From Zingiber officinale (lineage: Eukaryota; Streptophyta; Magnoliopsida; Zingiberales; Zingiberaceae), in assembly GCF_018446385.1 (NCBI RefSeq), contig NC_055990.1, forward strand, positions 137,714,996 through 137,778,995: a stretch of 64,000 bases of DNA, read 5' to 3'. Both the position numbers and the translations under genes were made by a program. Below, in pieces: positions 22,639 through 34,210 of the stretch (its first letter is position 1; each line of letters starts with the position of its first letter). The notes under the pieces were generated by a model, which was not told the DNA's origin, made no database searches, and worked only from the letters and a program-made list of their open reading frames with translations.

Positions 22639-23901
22639 CACCCCCAGACTTAAATCTTTGCTTGTCCTCAAGCAAAACCCGCAATCTAGATTTATGTGCA
22701 TAGATGACATTTAATAATCCCTAATGAATCAATATAAACCTATCATATAGTTTCATTGATGAGCATGATATAAGAATTATTTGAGTGTGGCCTAAGTAGA
22801 AGTTCTCCGTGTTGAGTGTAATAAGTGGCCTAACTTTTTCAAGTATCAATCTCTAAGCCTAGTCAATTTTTCATTTAACCGTGTTCCTCATACTTCCGGC
22901 GATAGACACTTACCTGCCACACGCAAGGTTCGTTCCACTCAAAAATTCTATGCATTGTCTACATAAGGTCTCAAAGGAATACTCAGTATTAAGAGAAACA
23001 TAGCATTCATTTCTCCAGTAACCTAACTCGGTCTCAAAGGGGTGAATTGCTAGTTTCCACTCACGATAACTATTTTTTTATCCCTTATTTTTTTTCTTTT
23101 TTTTTTATGTTTGCAAAGTATTAAACTTGAACAAACTTTTATTTATTTTTTTATTTTTTGGGATTAATTTTTCCAAATGAACTTATATGATCTGAGTTTA
23201 TCCAGTAACCAAAATGTAGTCGAGAGGTCACCATAGAAGCAATAGTACTAGTCCGGTTCTATGAATCATGACTATTTTCAAAAATATCTACCATCAAAGT
23301 CAAGCATAATGTGAAGAGATCCTAAAACTAGGCTAACATTCAAATTCTTCTAGTAATAACAATGCTCACTTCATGCTACTATGGATAGGAAAATAAAGAT
23401 CAATAGACATACTAGCATACCAAATCACACAACATAAATATCTAGATAAAACGTGCTAGTATTTTGCATTAAGGAACAAACAATCATGGTATGATGAATG
23501 ATGCAACTAACAAATTTTATTAGGCAAAAAGAAGTATGCAAAAGCAAAAACTAAACTAAACCTAATGCATCTAATGCATCCCCCCAGACTTTAAACTTTT
23601 CATTGTCCCAATGAAAACTAAAAACAATGTGGAGGAGATTTAAAGTAGAGAAGTTTCCAAATGATGTGTGTCAAATGCCCATGTCATTAACTTCTCCACT
23701 ATGTAGTTGCACTCCTCCTAATCTTTAAGTTCTATAAAAGAAAGTAGATAACAAAAATTAAGTAGAGGATACATGTTTATTATAAAGAAAGAAATGAAAC
23801 TAGAAAGAACTAAACCAATGAATGAAAACAAAGAAAATGAACTTGGGTTGCCTCCCAAGAAGCGCTTGTTTAAGGTCATTAGCTCGACCACCTCATTAAA
23901 T
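22639..23901 (-). other. 3' noncoding interior of Athila-1
   Basis: It begins with the purine tract (TAAGTCTGGGGGTG on the minus strand, about 22639-22652). It is otherwise AT-rich without domains. A second tract, also reading AAGTCTGGGGG on the minus strand, lies near 23580-23590. The conserved hairpin CTTGGG-ttgcct-CCCAAG is at 23842-23859. Confidence 0.7.
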
Positions 23902-24963
23902 TCATTGAAATCTCACTCTTGGAGGGGCAAGATATTTCAACACCCTCTTACAAAGAGCTCTTATTATGGAGAGAGCTTTCATCAAAGGAGCTACACAGTA
24001 AAGTATAACTATCTCCATCTTCGTCTTCTTTGAAGTTCTTTTAGGTGGTCGAAGACGATTCAGATCAAGCTTCCAATTATAAGCCCCATGAAAATCTGCA
24101 CACCCAAAAGAAAAATATACCTCTCCCAAGCATGCTATATTAGATAGAACTAGAATCTTATTAAGATGAACTGAGTATGTATCACAAATTGAATCACATC
24201 CAACAAAATTAATTATAGATACCTCTATAAAATTTTCCAAAAGATCACTAAAAATACTAACCTTGCATTGCTGAGAAATACCTGAAAGGTCTAAACATGT
24301 GGATGTGACCTCTTCTGAATTAAATGATGGCTCTAGCTCTGGCTTAAGTGGTGGTGCCTCTAAAAGTGATGATTCTTGGGGCGTTGCTTCTATTGCACAA
24401 GTCCCTACACATTGGTCCACAACATGTTCAATCCTTGCAACTCTCATAATCTCATAAGGTTGTGTGGATAAAGGAGGTGATTCTTGAGATGCTGCTTCCA
24501 CAACACATCTCCCTACACTTCCTTTCATAACATCATCATCAACACAAGCATCAAAAAATAAATCAACATCAATATCCTCAGTGGGAGACTCATCTATAGG
24601 AGGATCACTAATTTCATTTGCAGTTTTAAGTTGATCTACCACATCACATTCATCATCTAAAAATTTAATTTCATCATAACACCCTACAAACCCAAAAGGT
24701 AGATATGAAAACTTGTTATCCGCTGCATTATCATCACAATCCTCATTTGAAGAGTCCTCATCTTCATATATATCCAGAAATCTACACTCAACCATATTAG
24801 TGTCATAGAATTTGCCAAAGTCTTCGTCTTCATTGACCCTCACTAGCCTTTGTGGGAAAGGAACCTTTAGTGAAGGTCTTGGGAAAGGTACTTCTTTTTT
24901 CCCATATTCCCTTTGAGTTTGCGGAGGAGGTCCAACTTGCTTATCTAGTGTAGATGTGATCAA
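23902..24963 (-). CDS. Acidic 353-codon ORF of Athila-1, unknown function
   Basis: An uninterrupted frame in an otherwise decayed element. It opens with repeats of P-F-P-Q-R-L / P-F-P-R-P, like the Athila gag-protease linker; the frame stays open upstream of this Met, so the true start is uncertain. The middle is very rich in Asp, Glu and Ser. The C-terminus turns basic (R-P-P-K-R-T-S-K-K) and ends with a hydrophobic-basic helix-like tail. No protease triad, zinc site or RT motif was seen. It occupies the place where protease and RT would be. It could be a diverged gag extension or a captured sequence. Confidence 0.5.
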   Translation of the reverse strand: MITSTLDKQVGPPPQTQREYGKKEVPFPRPSLKVPFPQRLVRVNEDEDFGKFYDTNMVECRFLDIYEDEDSSNEDCDDNAADNKFSYLPFGFVGCYDEIKFLDDECDVVDQLKTANEISDPPIDESPTEDIDVDLFFDACVDDDVMKGSVGRCVVEAASQESPPLSTQPYEIMRVARIEHVVDQCVGTCAIEATPQESSLLEAPPLKPELEPSFNSEEVTSTCLDLSGISQQCKVSIFSDLLENFIEVSIINFVGCDSICDTYSVHLNKILVLSNIACLGEVYFSFGCADFHGAYNWKLDLNRLRPPKRTSKKTKMEIVILYCVAPLMKALSIIRALCKRVLKYLAPPRVRFQ

Positions 24964-25202
24964 TCGTTGAGGGAAAGGTACTTGTGGCCTTTGGTAACTT
25001 CCTGGAGTAATGAAACTGAGTTCTTGAGGTCTTCTATTGTTCTTCTCCTCAATTCTAAAAAATCCTTCTTCAGTAGTTCATCATGATTCTTGCCACTTCT
25101 CAACTTAAAATTATTATGATTTACACTAGATCTTATCTATGTAGGAGGAAGGTCTTCCTTGAATCATTTTGAGACTATGCTATTAATCTTTTCCCCCAAA
25201 TG

Positions 25203-26039
25203 TTAGAACTTCTCATTCTGTGACTTGTGAATTTTAACATTCTTGGGTGGTTGAACTGCATTTTGTTTGACAGACTCTCTTGTATATATGGCTTCTACTT
25301 CTTGAATTTCTGAGGAAGATTCCATCCAACTTTTGCTTGACCATTTATGGAGGTTCAATGCTACTTGATCAATCAATGTATATGCTTCGTCTACACTCTT
25401 GTCCATAAAAGAACCTCTAACTGATGAATCTAACAAACACTTATCTGAGAAAAAAATTCTCCTATAGAATATGTGAAAGGTCAGCCATTTTTCCAAACCA
25501 TGATGAGGGCACTATCTTTGTAGACTCTTGAATCTGTCTCATGCTTCAAATAATGATTTTCTATATGCCTGAGCAAAATTTGTGATGCAATTCCTCATAT
25601 AAATTGTTCTACTTGGAGGGAAAAAATAATCTAGAAATTGCTTCTCCAATTGTTCCCAACTTGAGATGCTTTGAGGACGGAGAGAATATAACCAAGTCCT
25701 TGCTTTATCCTTGATACTAAAAGGAAATGCCATCAAACGAACTGCATCTGCCGACACTCCTTCACAATTCACCATATCACAAAGCTTTAGAAATGTCTCA
25801 AGGTGCAGGTAAGGACTTTCTGATACTTCTCCTCCAAATTTGTAACCTTGTATCATGAAAATTAACTCTGGGTCTAGTTGAAAACTTTCTGCTTCAATAT
25901 GAGGATGCACAATGGGAGATAAAAATCTTACAAAAATGGGTGCAAAGAAATCTCTTAAGGACCTGCTTGACATGTTAGTGCTCATGGTATCTAAAAAAAA
26001 ATTATGAGAAAAGAACAAAAAATAAAGAATTAAAGACAA
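25203..26039 (-). pseudogene. Athila-1 gag
   Basis: The start is near 26039, with the likely real Met slightly inside at M-S-T-N-M. The Retrotrans_gag core (about residues 60-150: R-L-M-A-F-P-F-S-I-K-D-K-A-R-T-W-L, then W-E-Q-L-E-K-Q-F-L-D-Y-F-F) is clear. The same frame resumes at 25496 after two stops, at sites where Trp and Gln codons are usual, consistent with C-to-T decay. It ends at 25203. The protein would form the particle coat and bind RNA; as it stands the copy is broken. Confidence 0.8.
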
Positions 26040-26194
26040 GAAATAAAATGTTATACGAAAAGTAAGAAAGAAAATGCAGAATTTAAATTACAAGAAAGAA
26101 AGTGCATAATGAAAACAAGAAAGAAAATGCAAAGGGAAAAGAAAAATGTCTAGGGTAACTCATATGCTAATCAACTAATGTTAATCGAAAACAG

Positions 26195-26212
26195 TCCCCG
26201 GCAACGGCGCCA
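26195..26212 (-). other. Primer binding site complementary to tRNA-Asp
   Basis: The minus strand reads TGGCGCCGTTGCCGGGGA, the exact complement of the tRNA-Asp 3' end as used by Athila elements. It is separated by a six-base A-rich spacer from the LTR at 26219. Confidence 0.9.
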
Positions 26213-26218
26213 AAAACT

Positions 26219-27724
26219 TGTTATGATTTCGCAAGTGCACGGATTCGTCGTCAGTAATATATAAGATTGTCGAACCACAGAGACTGTTGATTAAGCACTA
26301 AAGATTCTCTCTTTATGAAATTAGCAGTTATTACACAATCAATTAACATGACAAGGCAACAAGTCTCATGCATATCAAATAGAAATGAAGCAAGAGAAGT
26401 CATCCAACGAGTAAAGGTACAAACATGAGTCTTACATCAAACCCTATCCAAAACTACTCCCTACATCCATAGAAAAGGAGATCTACTCCATTGTGAGGGA
26501 AGAACAACCCCAAAACATAAAGTAAAGCATACTTACAACCCTTGATATGAAAAGAAGGGGAAGAAGAGATGCTTATCGAGGTTTCCGATGTCTTGGGGAT
26601 GCCTCCTTGATCTGGAGATGAATGGAACGTTAAGGGACGCCGGTAGATGAAGCTCTAGGGTTTCCCCCAAAGGGGAGAACCCTTTCCCAATGAGAGGAAC
26701 GAAGTCCCGAACCAAAGATCCCCCAATGAATAGGGTTCTTTACCCATTTACAGGGTAAGCTACGGGTGCCTCACGACCTGTGTCACGGCCGTGTGAGATC
26801 CACACGACCATGCCTATCTTTTGCACTGGTTAAGTGGCACGACCATGTCAACGGCTGTGCGAGTTGACATGGCCATGCCTATCTTCTGCACTGGTTGAGT
26901 GGCATGGTCGTACGAGTTGACACGGCCATGCCTATCTTCTGCACTGGTTAAGTGGCACGACCGTGCAGAATTGGCACGGCCGTGCAGAATTGGCACGGCC
27001 GTGTATCAAGGTTGTGCATCTACTTGTAAGTCATTTTAGTGCCTCTTAACGTGGTAATCTTGAGTTTGGGTCTTCCTAAGAGTTGTAGATCTTGAAGTTA
27101 TCTACAATTAGGTATAAATAACAGCCTAAAACTCCAACGGACCACAAAGTTATGCCTGTTTTACTCTTGGTGTGCAGTGCAGTATTTGACACGGCCGTGT
27201 GCCAAGGCTGTGTCTAATAGAAACGAACTTTAGACCTTCAAGACTTGGATTTCTCTGGTTGAAGTCTTCATCAAAGTTGTAGATCTTGTAGTTATATATA
27301 AATTGGTAAGAAGAACATCCCAAAATTCCATCCGAGCACAAAGTTATGGTCATTTTACTTTTAGTCTACAGTGCTGAAAATTTTGCACGGCCTTCACACG
27401 GCCGTGTGACATTCAAACGGCCTCAACACGCCCCCCACATGGGCTTCGTACGGCTGTGTAGCCTCCGCATGGCCAGAACTTGGAAGAACATAGTTTTCGC
27501 ATGCCCGTGACACTCTGTAAGCTCTAGACTTCATTTAAACTTCGTTTTTGCTCCAAATCACGTCCTATCAATCAAAACAAGAAAAGAGTAGATCTCCGAA
27601 CAAAATATAATGGAAGTATGACATTAGAATGAAATAGGGTACAATAAACATAGATTATGTTAATGAAATATAAATAGATGTGCGTTAAAGTATGCATAAA
27701 TGATCATAAGATCTACGCACATCA
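26219..27724 (-). repeat. 5' LTR of Athila-1
   Basis: 1,506 bp, about 440 bp shorter than its partner through one deletion near 26300. The TATA box is lost (TGTAAATG at the equivalent place near 26746). It carries the CACGGCCGTG array at 26775-27475. Confidence 0.88.
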
Positions 27725-29188
27725 ATGTGTTAGATCAACATTAAATATTAGTAATAAATTTAAATTCATAAGTCATTACAAAGTGTTATAATTTACATAT
27801 CCAAATCCAACATGTCATAAATTATGGTAGTCCATCAAATAAGCAGAATTTATAATTTTATGTTATTGAAGTCATGGTCAACTATGACATTCATTTTGAA
27901 TAGATTGTTCTTCATGTACCCTCTATCTATGAATTGACTATTGTTTGTTAATACATATTTATTGGACTCAAATACTAGCTTGAAACCAATCTTGACAAGT
28001 GTCAACCTTGACACTAAATTCTTTCGGGTGTTGGGGACATGAAACACATCAATTAATATCACTTATTTGTCTAATGTCATCTTCAGTACTACTTAGAATT
28101 TATAGAATTACCCATATTAGCTTTCTCCCACTTATAGGGATATAAGTTAAAAATTGGGTCTTATCAGAGTAAATGTGTTGTGTAGAGCTAGTATCGATCC
28201 ATCACTATCTGAGATTGTCCACCAAGTTAGCTTCAAATACATCAATAGTTAAGTCTAATTCTTACATGTCTGTTGGCACTGACTTATCTTCGGTCATGTA
28301 CATTTGAGTGACTTTTTTTTGGACGTCAGCAGGCTTTGACTTTGTGATTCAGTTTGCTACAGTTGTGACATGTTTCTTGAAACTTCTTGGCCTTCTCTTG
28401 GCTCTATCCTTTGCCAAATACATTTTCTTCTTACTAGTGTTTGATTCCATCAAATTTACCTTATAATAAATAGACATTTTTATTAATTCTGAATGCTTAC
28501 GATTATTTTCTTCAATTCATAATCTTACAATCAGATCCTCAAGTCTCAACTCCTTTCGCTTGTACTTTAGATAATTTTTGAATTTCCTCCACGAAAGTTT
28601 CTCTATTATCATGACAACTTGAAAGGACTCATTCATTATCAGGCTCTCAGCATGCAGATTATGTAGGATCAACTGTAACTCTTGGACTTGAGTCATCACG
28701 ATTTTGGAATCAATCATCTTGAAGTCTAAGAATTCACCGATGATGAATTTCTTCAGTCTGATATCTTCTATTTTGTACTTACTTTCAAGAAATTCTCATA
28801 ATTCCTTGGTAGTTGTCATTGGACTATATATATTGTATAACATGTTGTCCAAGCCATTGAGAATATAATTTTGACATAAAGAATTACTATGTCCCCAAGC
28901 TATCATATGTCACCCTCTTCTCTTTATTAGGCAAGTCTTGCCTTAAGATAAGGAGGGGACATATTCATGTAGGAATCTTGTAAGGTTCAATATGGTCATT
29001 GAAAATAATATATTTTGCTGTCACTTCTTGAAATTAGTACCTATAAACTTGTTTGATTTCTCACCATGTGCTAGTGGAATAGGAGTTGTTGATGATGAAT
29101 CCATCATATTTGCATGAAAAATCATCTTCAAATTGTTGTATCTTGTGGTGGTAGGATCTGAGCACAGGTAGAATGATGATATAATACC
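27725..29188 (-). pseudogene. Cop-1 gag, protease and pre-integrase region
   Basis: Minus-strand order: gag start near 29110; the UBN2 gag core at 28517-28717; an intact CCHC knuckle (C-H-N-C...H...C) near 28340-28385; a protease active-site remnant (D-T-S-S-T) near 28190; and the GAG-pre-integrase segment at 27850-28062 with the H-V-P-N-T-R-K-N-L-V-S phrase. Stops and frameshifts are frequent. A degraded tRNA-Met primer site (GGTATTATATC) may lie at 29180-29190. Confidence 0.8.
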
Positions 29189-29690
29189 GCTTAGGTGAAG
29201 TCGAGACTAGAGTTGAATTATATCTCTTTTAGATAAATTTGTCAAGCACACGATGTTCACAGAATGTGACAATCGTCTTCCAAAATATAATAATTTTATT
29301 TTGTAATAATAGTACAACAAATTATAAAATCTCTTACTCGAAGAAGTTTATCGAACTCTTTGAATACAAGTATAAAATGTAATATTTACTTCACTTTGAA
29401 TTGAATGAATAAAATGACAAAATGTGAGACATTTATACCTTTTTAAAGTGTTCAAAGAATTTCTCGATTCAATCAAATTTCATCCATCCGATTTGAATTG
29501 GATGATTCATATCTTTGAATTGGATGAATACATCTCTTTTCAAGGAACAAAATGTTTCTTTATTGGGTTCATCTAATGCATCTATTTTGAAATTAACGGC
29601 TCAGATCAAGTGGCAAGTACTTTTCTCTTCATTTGATGCATCTGAGTCTTCCACGCACTTAGTTCAAAATCAATTTTCCAACGGATTTGA
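29189..29690 (-). repeat. Probable 5' LTR of Cop-1
   Basis: This AT-rich stretch follows the degraded primer site and contains a minus-strand TATA box (TATAAAT, 29432-29438). The outer end is not defined: no target copy could be matched, because the other end lies outside the window. It abuts the RNase III-like gene and would hold that gene's promoter region. Confidence 0.4.
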
Positions 29691-29721
29691 CGTCAACCGG
29701 CGACGGAGATCGAGGTGTTCG

Positions 29722-31212
29722 ATGGAGGTGGAGGCGATCGAGCGCATTCTCGGCGATTACAAGTTCAAGGACCGCTTGCTGTTGGAGGAGGCCTTCACCC
29801 ACTCCTCCGTCGACGGCCAGCCCTCGTACCAACGTCTCGAGTTCGTCGGCGACGCCGTCCTCGGCCTCGCAGTCACTAAGTTCGTCTTCCTCACCAACCC
29901 CACCCTCGACCCTGGCCCCCTCACGCTCCTCCGCGCCGCCAACATCTCCACCGAGAAGCTCGCCCGCGTTGCGGTCCGCCACGGCCTCTACCGCTTCCTC
30001 CGCCACAACTCCGCGACCCTCGACCACTTGGTTCATGAACGAACCCTCTGTTTCCCAGCTTTCCTTTTGGTGATGGAGCTAACCCTAATGTTCTTCGTCT
30101 CCGATCAGGTGGAGGACTTCACGGCGATGGTGATGAAGGAAGCGATGGAGGACGCGGGGAGGTTGCAGCACGGCGGCTCCATCAAGGCCCCCAAAGTGCT
30201 CGCCGACATCGTCGAGTCCTTCGCCGCCGCCGTCTACATCGACTGCGATTACAACCTCGAGACCTTCTGGAAGGTAAAATCTCGATAAGAAAAACAACAA
30301 CAAAAACCCTCTTTTCTCTCCCTTAATTTCCGCTGACTGCTCCAAGATTCAAACTCGGAAATCAGGTTTTCCGGGGGATGCTGGAACCCATCATCACCGA
30401 GGAGACTGTGGAGGAGCAGCCGGTGGCTGCCCTCTACATGTTCTGCCAAAAGAACGGCCGAAGGCTGGGCATCAAGAACCAGATTGAGGGCTCTTTGAAC
30501 ATCGTCTCCATTCTCGTGGACGGACAGCTTGTCTGCACGGCGTCCTCGGAGCAGAAACTAATGGCTAGGATCAATGCGGCGCGGATGGCCCTGCGACTGT
30601 TGTCAGCCTCCCCGGTGGCCGAATCGTGCTCTGTAACCACCGGAAATGAAGCAGCAGGGAAGAAAGACGTTGAATGCAAGCAGAGACTTCACAGTCTGTG
30701 TGGCAAAAACCATTGGGGGTGTCCTGTATATAGGTCAGTAATCCAAAATCCTACCTTTATCAGCTAATCTAGCAAGTGCACGAAACCTGCAGAATAATAT
30801 CTAACGATCAAGCAAACTGTACGAGACCTGCAGGATTGTTGAGGAGGACGGCCCTGCACATAAGAAAGAATACATATCCTCTGTTCAGGTTGAGATAGAC
30901 AATAACTCCGTCCTTGTTAGCTTTGGGGATCGAAAGCCGAGAGTGAAGGATTCAGAGAAGTCAGCAGCAATGAAGTTGTTATCTGATCTGTTGATTGAGG
31001 GAGGAGAGAAGAGGAGGAGGCTTCTTCCAGCAGCGATGAACCATGCAGTCTTTCATGGCTTTAGATCTTCAGGTTTTTTTACAGGTGAAATGCAGAAGCG
31101 AGACAGATATAGTACAGGGAGTGTCATGTGGCAAAAGATGAAACGCTCTCTCCCAGTGCCTCCGTCAGCTTGTCCCAAGACCAACACAGAGAAAATAAAT
31201 AACAATCACTGA
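29722..31212 (+). CDS. RTL2: RNase III-like protein with two dsRNA-binding domains, four exons
   Basis: Exons 29722-30030, 30109-30273, 30366-30733 and 30834-31212, all with GT-AG introns of 78, 92 and 100 bp, give about 406 residues. The RNase III domain (about 5-165) shows R-L-E-F-V-G-D-A. The four metal-binding acids are E40, D44, D136 and E139. A first dsRBD follows (about 171-235) and a second (about 258-330), then a basic tail. The family cleaves double-stranded RNA; plant RTL2 acts on rRNA precursors and small-RNA precursors. One RNase III plus two dsRBDs and the length match RTL2 rather than Dicer-like or RTL3. The start chosen is the Met just before the family's usual opening. The frame stays open upstream to 29515 inside probable LTR sequence. 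Exon 1 is GC-rich, as in many monocot genes. No disabling change was seen. Confidence 0.85.
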
Positions 31213-31396
31213 AGAGGCAAGCGGATGGGGATAAGTTATATGAGGTGTAGAGATTTACGTCCCACTAATCCAAAGGTTCGACTCTTCGACCTCAAGTGGT
31301 AAACTTTCATCCACTTACTATCTCAGCTATACCCGTGTAGGCTAGTACAAGAAGTGTCATGCATGTATGATAATTAGATTTGCTTCATAGGCTTTG

Positions 31397-31904
31397 TGTT
31401 GGATTTAATATCTCTTATGGTGATTTCACATGTGATTTAAAATTTGCGATATCAAAACCTATTAAGTGATTTAACTTAAGGTTATTGGGTATCGAGTTAT
31501 TGGATATGGGCATAGTATGTGAGAACTCATTATTTGTATCCATAATCATCTATGAGTTGATAATAAATGTCTATTATATATAGGGTTGCTCTCCAAGGGT
31601 TTAGGGATCTTGACTTAACTTCTTGTTTCGCAGAAGTTTTGCGATGTCATCACCCCTTAATTTCCTTGAAAGATTTTCTCTCTTTACTTCTGCTCCTTTT
31701 GCCTTAAGGATTTCTAGATTACTTGGACGACTCTAAAGATAAGGATGATTCTTCAATTAAGTTTCTTTTAGTTATTTGTTTATGCTTTTAATTGCTATGT
31801 CATGATCCGATGAAACAAAATCTATGTTTCGTGTTTTTTTAATCTCTTTGATTTCTTTATTTGTTGTTAAAATTTATGAGATTCGAGAAAACATGAACTT
31901 ATCA
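31397..31904 (+). repeat. 5' LTR of Cop-2 Copia
   Basis: 508 bp from TGTTGGATTTAAT to TTATCA, followed by a primer site. A TATA box (TATATATA, 31575-31582) is present. It begins only 184 bp after the RNase III-like stop codon; that 184 bp is the whole space for the gene's 3' UTR before the repeat. Confidence 0.75.
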
Positions 31905-31906
31905 AT

Positions 31907-31920
31907 TAGTATCATAGCCA
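31907..31920 (+). other. Degraded primer binding site of Cop-2
   Basis: TAGTATCATAGCCA differs from the tRNA-Met complement TGGTATCAGAGCCA at two positions, and lies two bases after the LTR end. Confidence 0.7.
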
Positions 31921-33420
31921 TGACTTTGTCTCATCGTTTTCTATGGCTATATAATTTAAATTGTTTTCTTCGATTTATTATGTTAATGCTAGATTAGGTT
32001 TCGCTAGTATATACCATGTTTAATCGTTGAAAACTCTTGTAGAAGAAAACCTAGGAAAGTCTTGAGTTTTTGAGCTTTCTCATTTTTGTTAAGAACATGA
32101 AGAATAGCGAACGAATTACGACTTTCTTTGTTGAAAACCATCGCCTTTGATTTAATGTTACGTCAAATCATGATGGTGCAATCGATTGGCTTGGTCAGTC
32201 AATCGATTACCGAGCCTAAAATTATGAAACCTTCAAGAATCGATTGATTTAATAATCCATTGGCCCTAATTGATTGTGTTGATTTCGTAATCGATTGGCT
32301 CAACGAAATTCGAATACACGATTGATTTTAATTGATTACAGGTTCGATCATGGATATCAAATCAATTGGTTATTTTCGTCAATCGATTGAACACTTTAAA
32401 ATCGAACATAAAAATACTTGAAATCGATTAATCAATTGATTAAAGTTATTCAGATTGATTAGAAAAGTTTCAATCGATTAATAATTTGAAAAAAGATAAA
32501 AAAAATTCTTGATTAATAATTTTGAAGGATAAATTAATTTCCAATCGATTAACAACCTTGTACCTGAGAATGCAATCGATTGGAATTTAATCCAATCAAG
32601 TAAATGGTATAAAAAAATTGCATGTGTCAGGAAAACAAAAAAAAGTTGAGAATGAAATTAAATACAAAGATGCATCCAAACAGAAATAACATTCTCACCG
32701 AATTATGCCATTACAGAAATTGCATATATATAGTAGGCTTTTAAATTAGTTGAGATAATTGATGCTAAACGATTATTATAAGATATCAATCAATTAATAA
32801 ATTTAATTTTGAGTTGTTTAGATTGATTAAATAATTATCCATTTAGTTAAAGCTCTTAAGATTTTCTTGGATCTATTTATACGTGTTACTAAATTGAATT
32901 ATTGTGTCAATCCAAAGGAAAATACTTTAAGTAGATTTAATATATTTGAGTCAATTACTTTTATACTAGATATATGTTCACGGTAGCCTACAATTATAGA
33001 ACAAAATTTATTTTATTCAGATCACTTACAAAATATGTTAGCCCAAAGAAAAATATGTTATATGGTAGATTAAGGTTATTATAGGTTATTGACTAATTTA
33101 TAACTCATATAAAGTGTTGAATTATGTGCATAATGGATTGGCCCAAAGGAAAGTTTATTATGTGGCTAATTAAAATTTAAGTTATATTAGAGAGTTGCTA
33201 ATAGATTATACTTTAGTCCACAGAGTAAAATGCAATGCTATATTTGATATTTCATAAAAAGTTTATTTATATGCATTTACAATTTTATTTTAGTTGCATA
33301 ATTTCATGTTATACATATTCTTAACTTTATTAAATCATGAGCTTATATAATCTACACTCTTTTAATTTTAGTGCAACCTGTTACTGTCAATATTAATATC
33401 ATCCCCACATTAACCAATTT
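31921..33420 (+). other. Leader region of Cop-2 with AATCGATT motifs
   Basis: AT-rich and without credible coding. About 15 copies of AATCGATTG-like palindromes lie between 32179 and 32585, the same motif as in the unrelated LTRs at 12722-19391. Origin of the rest (32590-33420) is unclear; it may hold a further decayed insertion. Confidence 0.5.
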
Positions 33421-33959
33421 TGAATTTTACTGAAAGGATAGAATATGTAATTGTAGTCTTAGCTACATAGATTTGGATTATGCATTAAGGTATTATTACC
33501 CTATACCCCTGATTAGTTCTAGCACTATAGAGCAAAGGAATGAATTTAAAAATGAGAGTGATCAAATCGCATGTGTTTGAGTATCATGAGGCGGCTTTCC
33601 ATTTCAGCACCAATTAAGAGCTCAATAACTGAGGAAGAGGATGCTAGAAATTTCCTTAGCCAATTAGTAGATTGTTTTATGGTAAACGAAAAGGTCGAGA
33701 ATACCATACTTCTTTCGAAGTTGGTAATTATGTGATATAATGGTAAAGGAAACACCATAAAGTATATTATGGAGATGAATAATATCGCTACAAGTTTGAA
33801 AGCACTTAAATTCAATATGTCCGAGTTTATGTTAGTGTCTTTCATCTTGATGTCTCTGCCTTCATGGTCCACTACTTTTAAGATTTTATATAATACTCAA
33901 AAGAAAAAGTGGACATTGAATGAACTTATAGCTCAATGTGTGTAAGAGGAGGAGAGACT
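33421..33959 (+). pseudogene. Cop-2 gag remnant
   Basis: Plus-strand pieces recall a Copia gag: an M-E-M-N-N segment, S-L-P-S-W-S-T-T-F-K, then N-T-Q-K-K-K-W-T-L-N-E-L-I-A-Q-C-V, with stops and frameshifts throughout. It is cut by the solo LTR at 33960 and continues at 35811. A small open frame on the opposite strand here (33546-33872) is chance. Confidence 0.75.
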
Positions 33960-34210
33960 TGTTGGTGCAACCTTAGGTCAAGGTTGACCTGGTTGACCCG
34001 ACTCGAGGTGACTTGACTCGAGTTGTATTTTGATGTTTGACTTGGGAAGATTGTCGGTGCAACCTTAGGTCAAGGTTGACCTAGTTGAGTTGCATGTCGA
34101 TGTTTGACGAGAAGAGAGTTGTATTCTTGATGTTTGACAAGAATAGGTGTTTGGGAGATTGTATGTGCAACCTTAGGTCAAGGTTGACCTGGTTGACCTG
34201 ATTCGCGAAA

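Larger units (their letters stand above)
20691..27724 (-). mobile_element. Athila-like Gypsy element without pol (Athila-1)
   Basis: Target duplication ATGTG (20686-20690 and 27725-27729). The LTRs are 20691-22638 (3') and 26219-27724 (5'). A tRNA-Asp primer site and a purine tract frame an interior of about 3.6 kb. Only gag and an acidic 353-codon frame are present; protease, RT, RNase H and integrase are missing, so the element is non-autonomous. It interrupts Cop-1. Confidence 0.9.

Noticed and set aside
20691-27724. Possible autonomous Athila with hidden RT
   Set aside because: The whole 3.6-kb interior was read on the minus strand without finding RT, RNase H or integrase motifs.
29659-30073. 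Long open frames on both strands over RNase III exon 1 (for example minus 29659-30036 and plus 29687-30073)
   Set aside because: They are side effects of the GC-rich exon; the spliced frame with RNase III motifs explains the region.
30274-30288. RNase III frame continuing past exon 2 to a stop at 30288
   Set aside because: It reads into intron 2. The GT at 30274 and AG at 30365 join the family phrase correctly.
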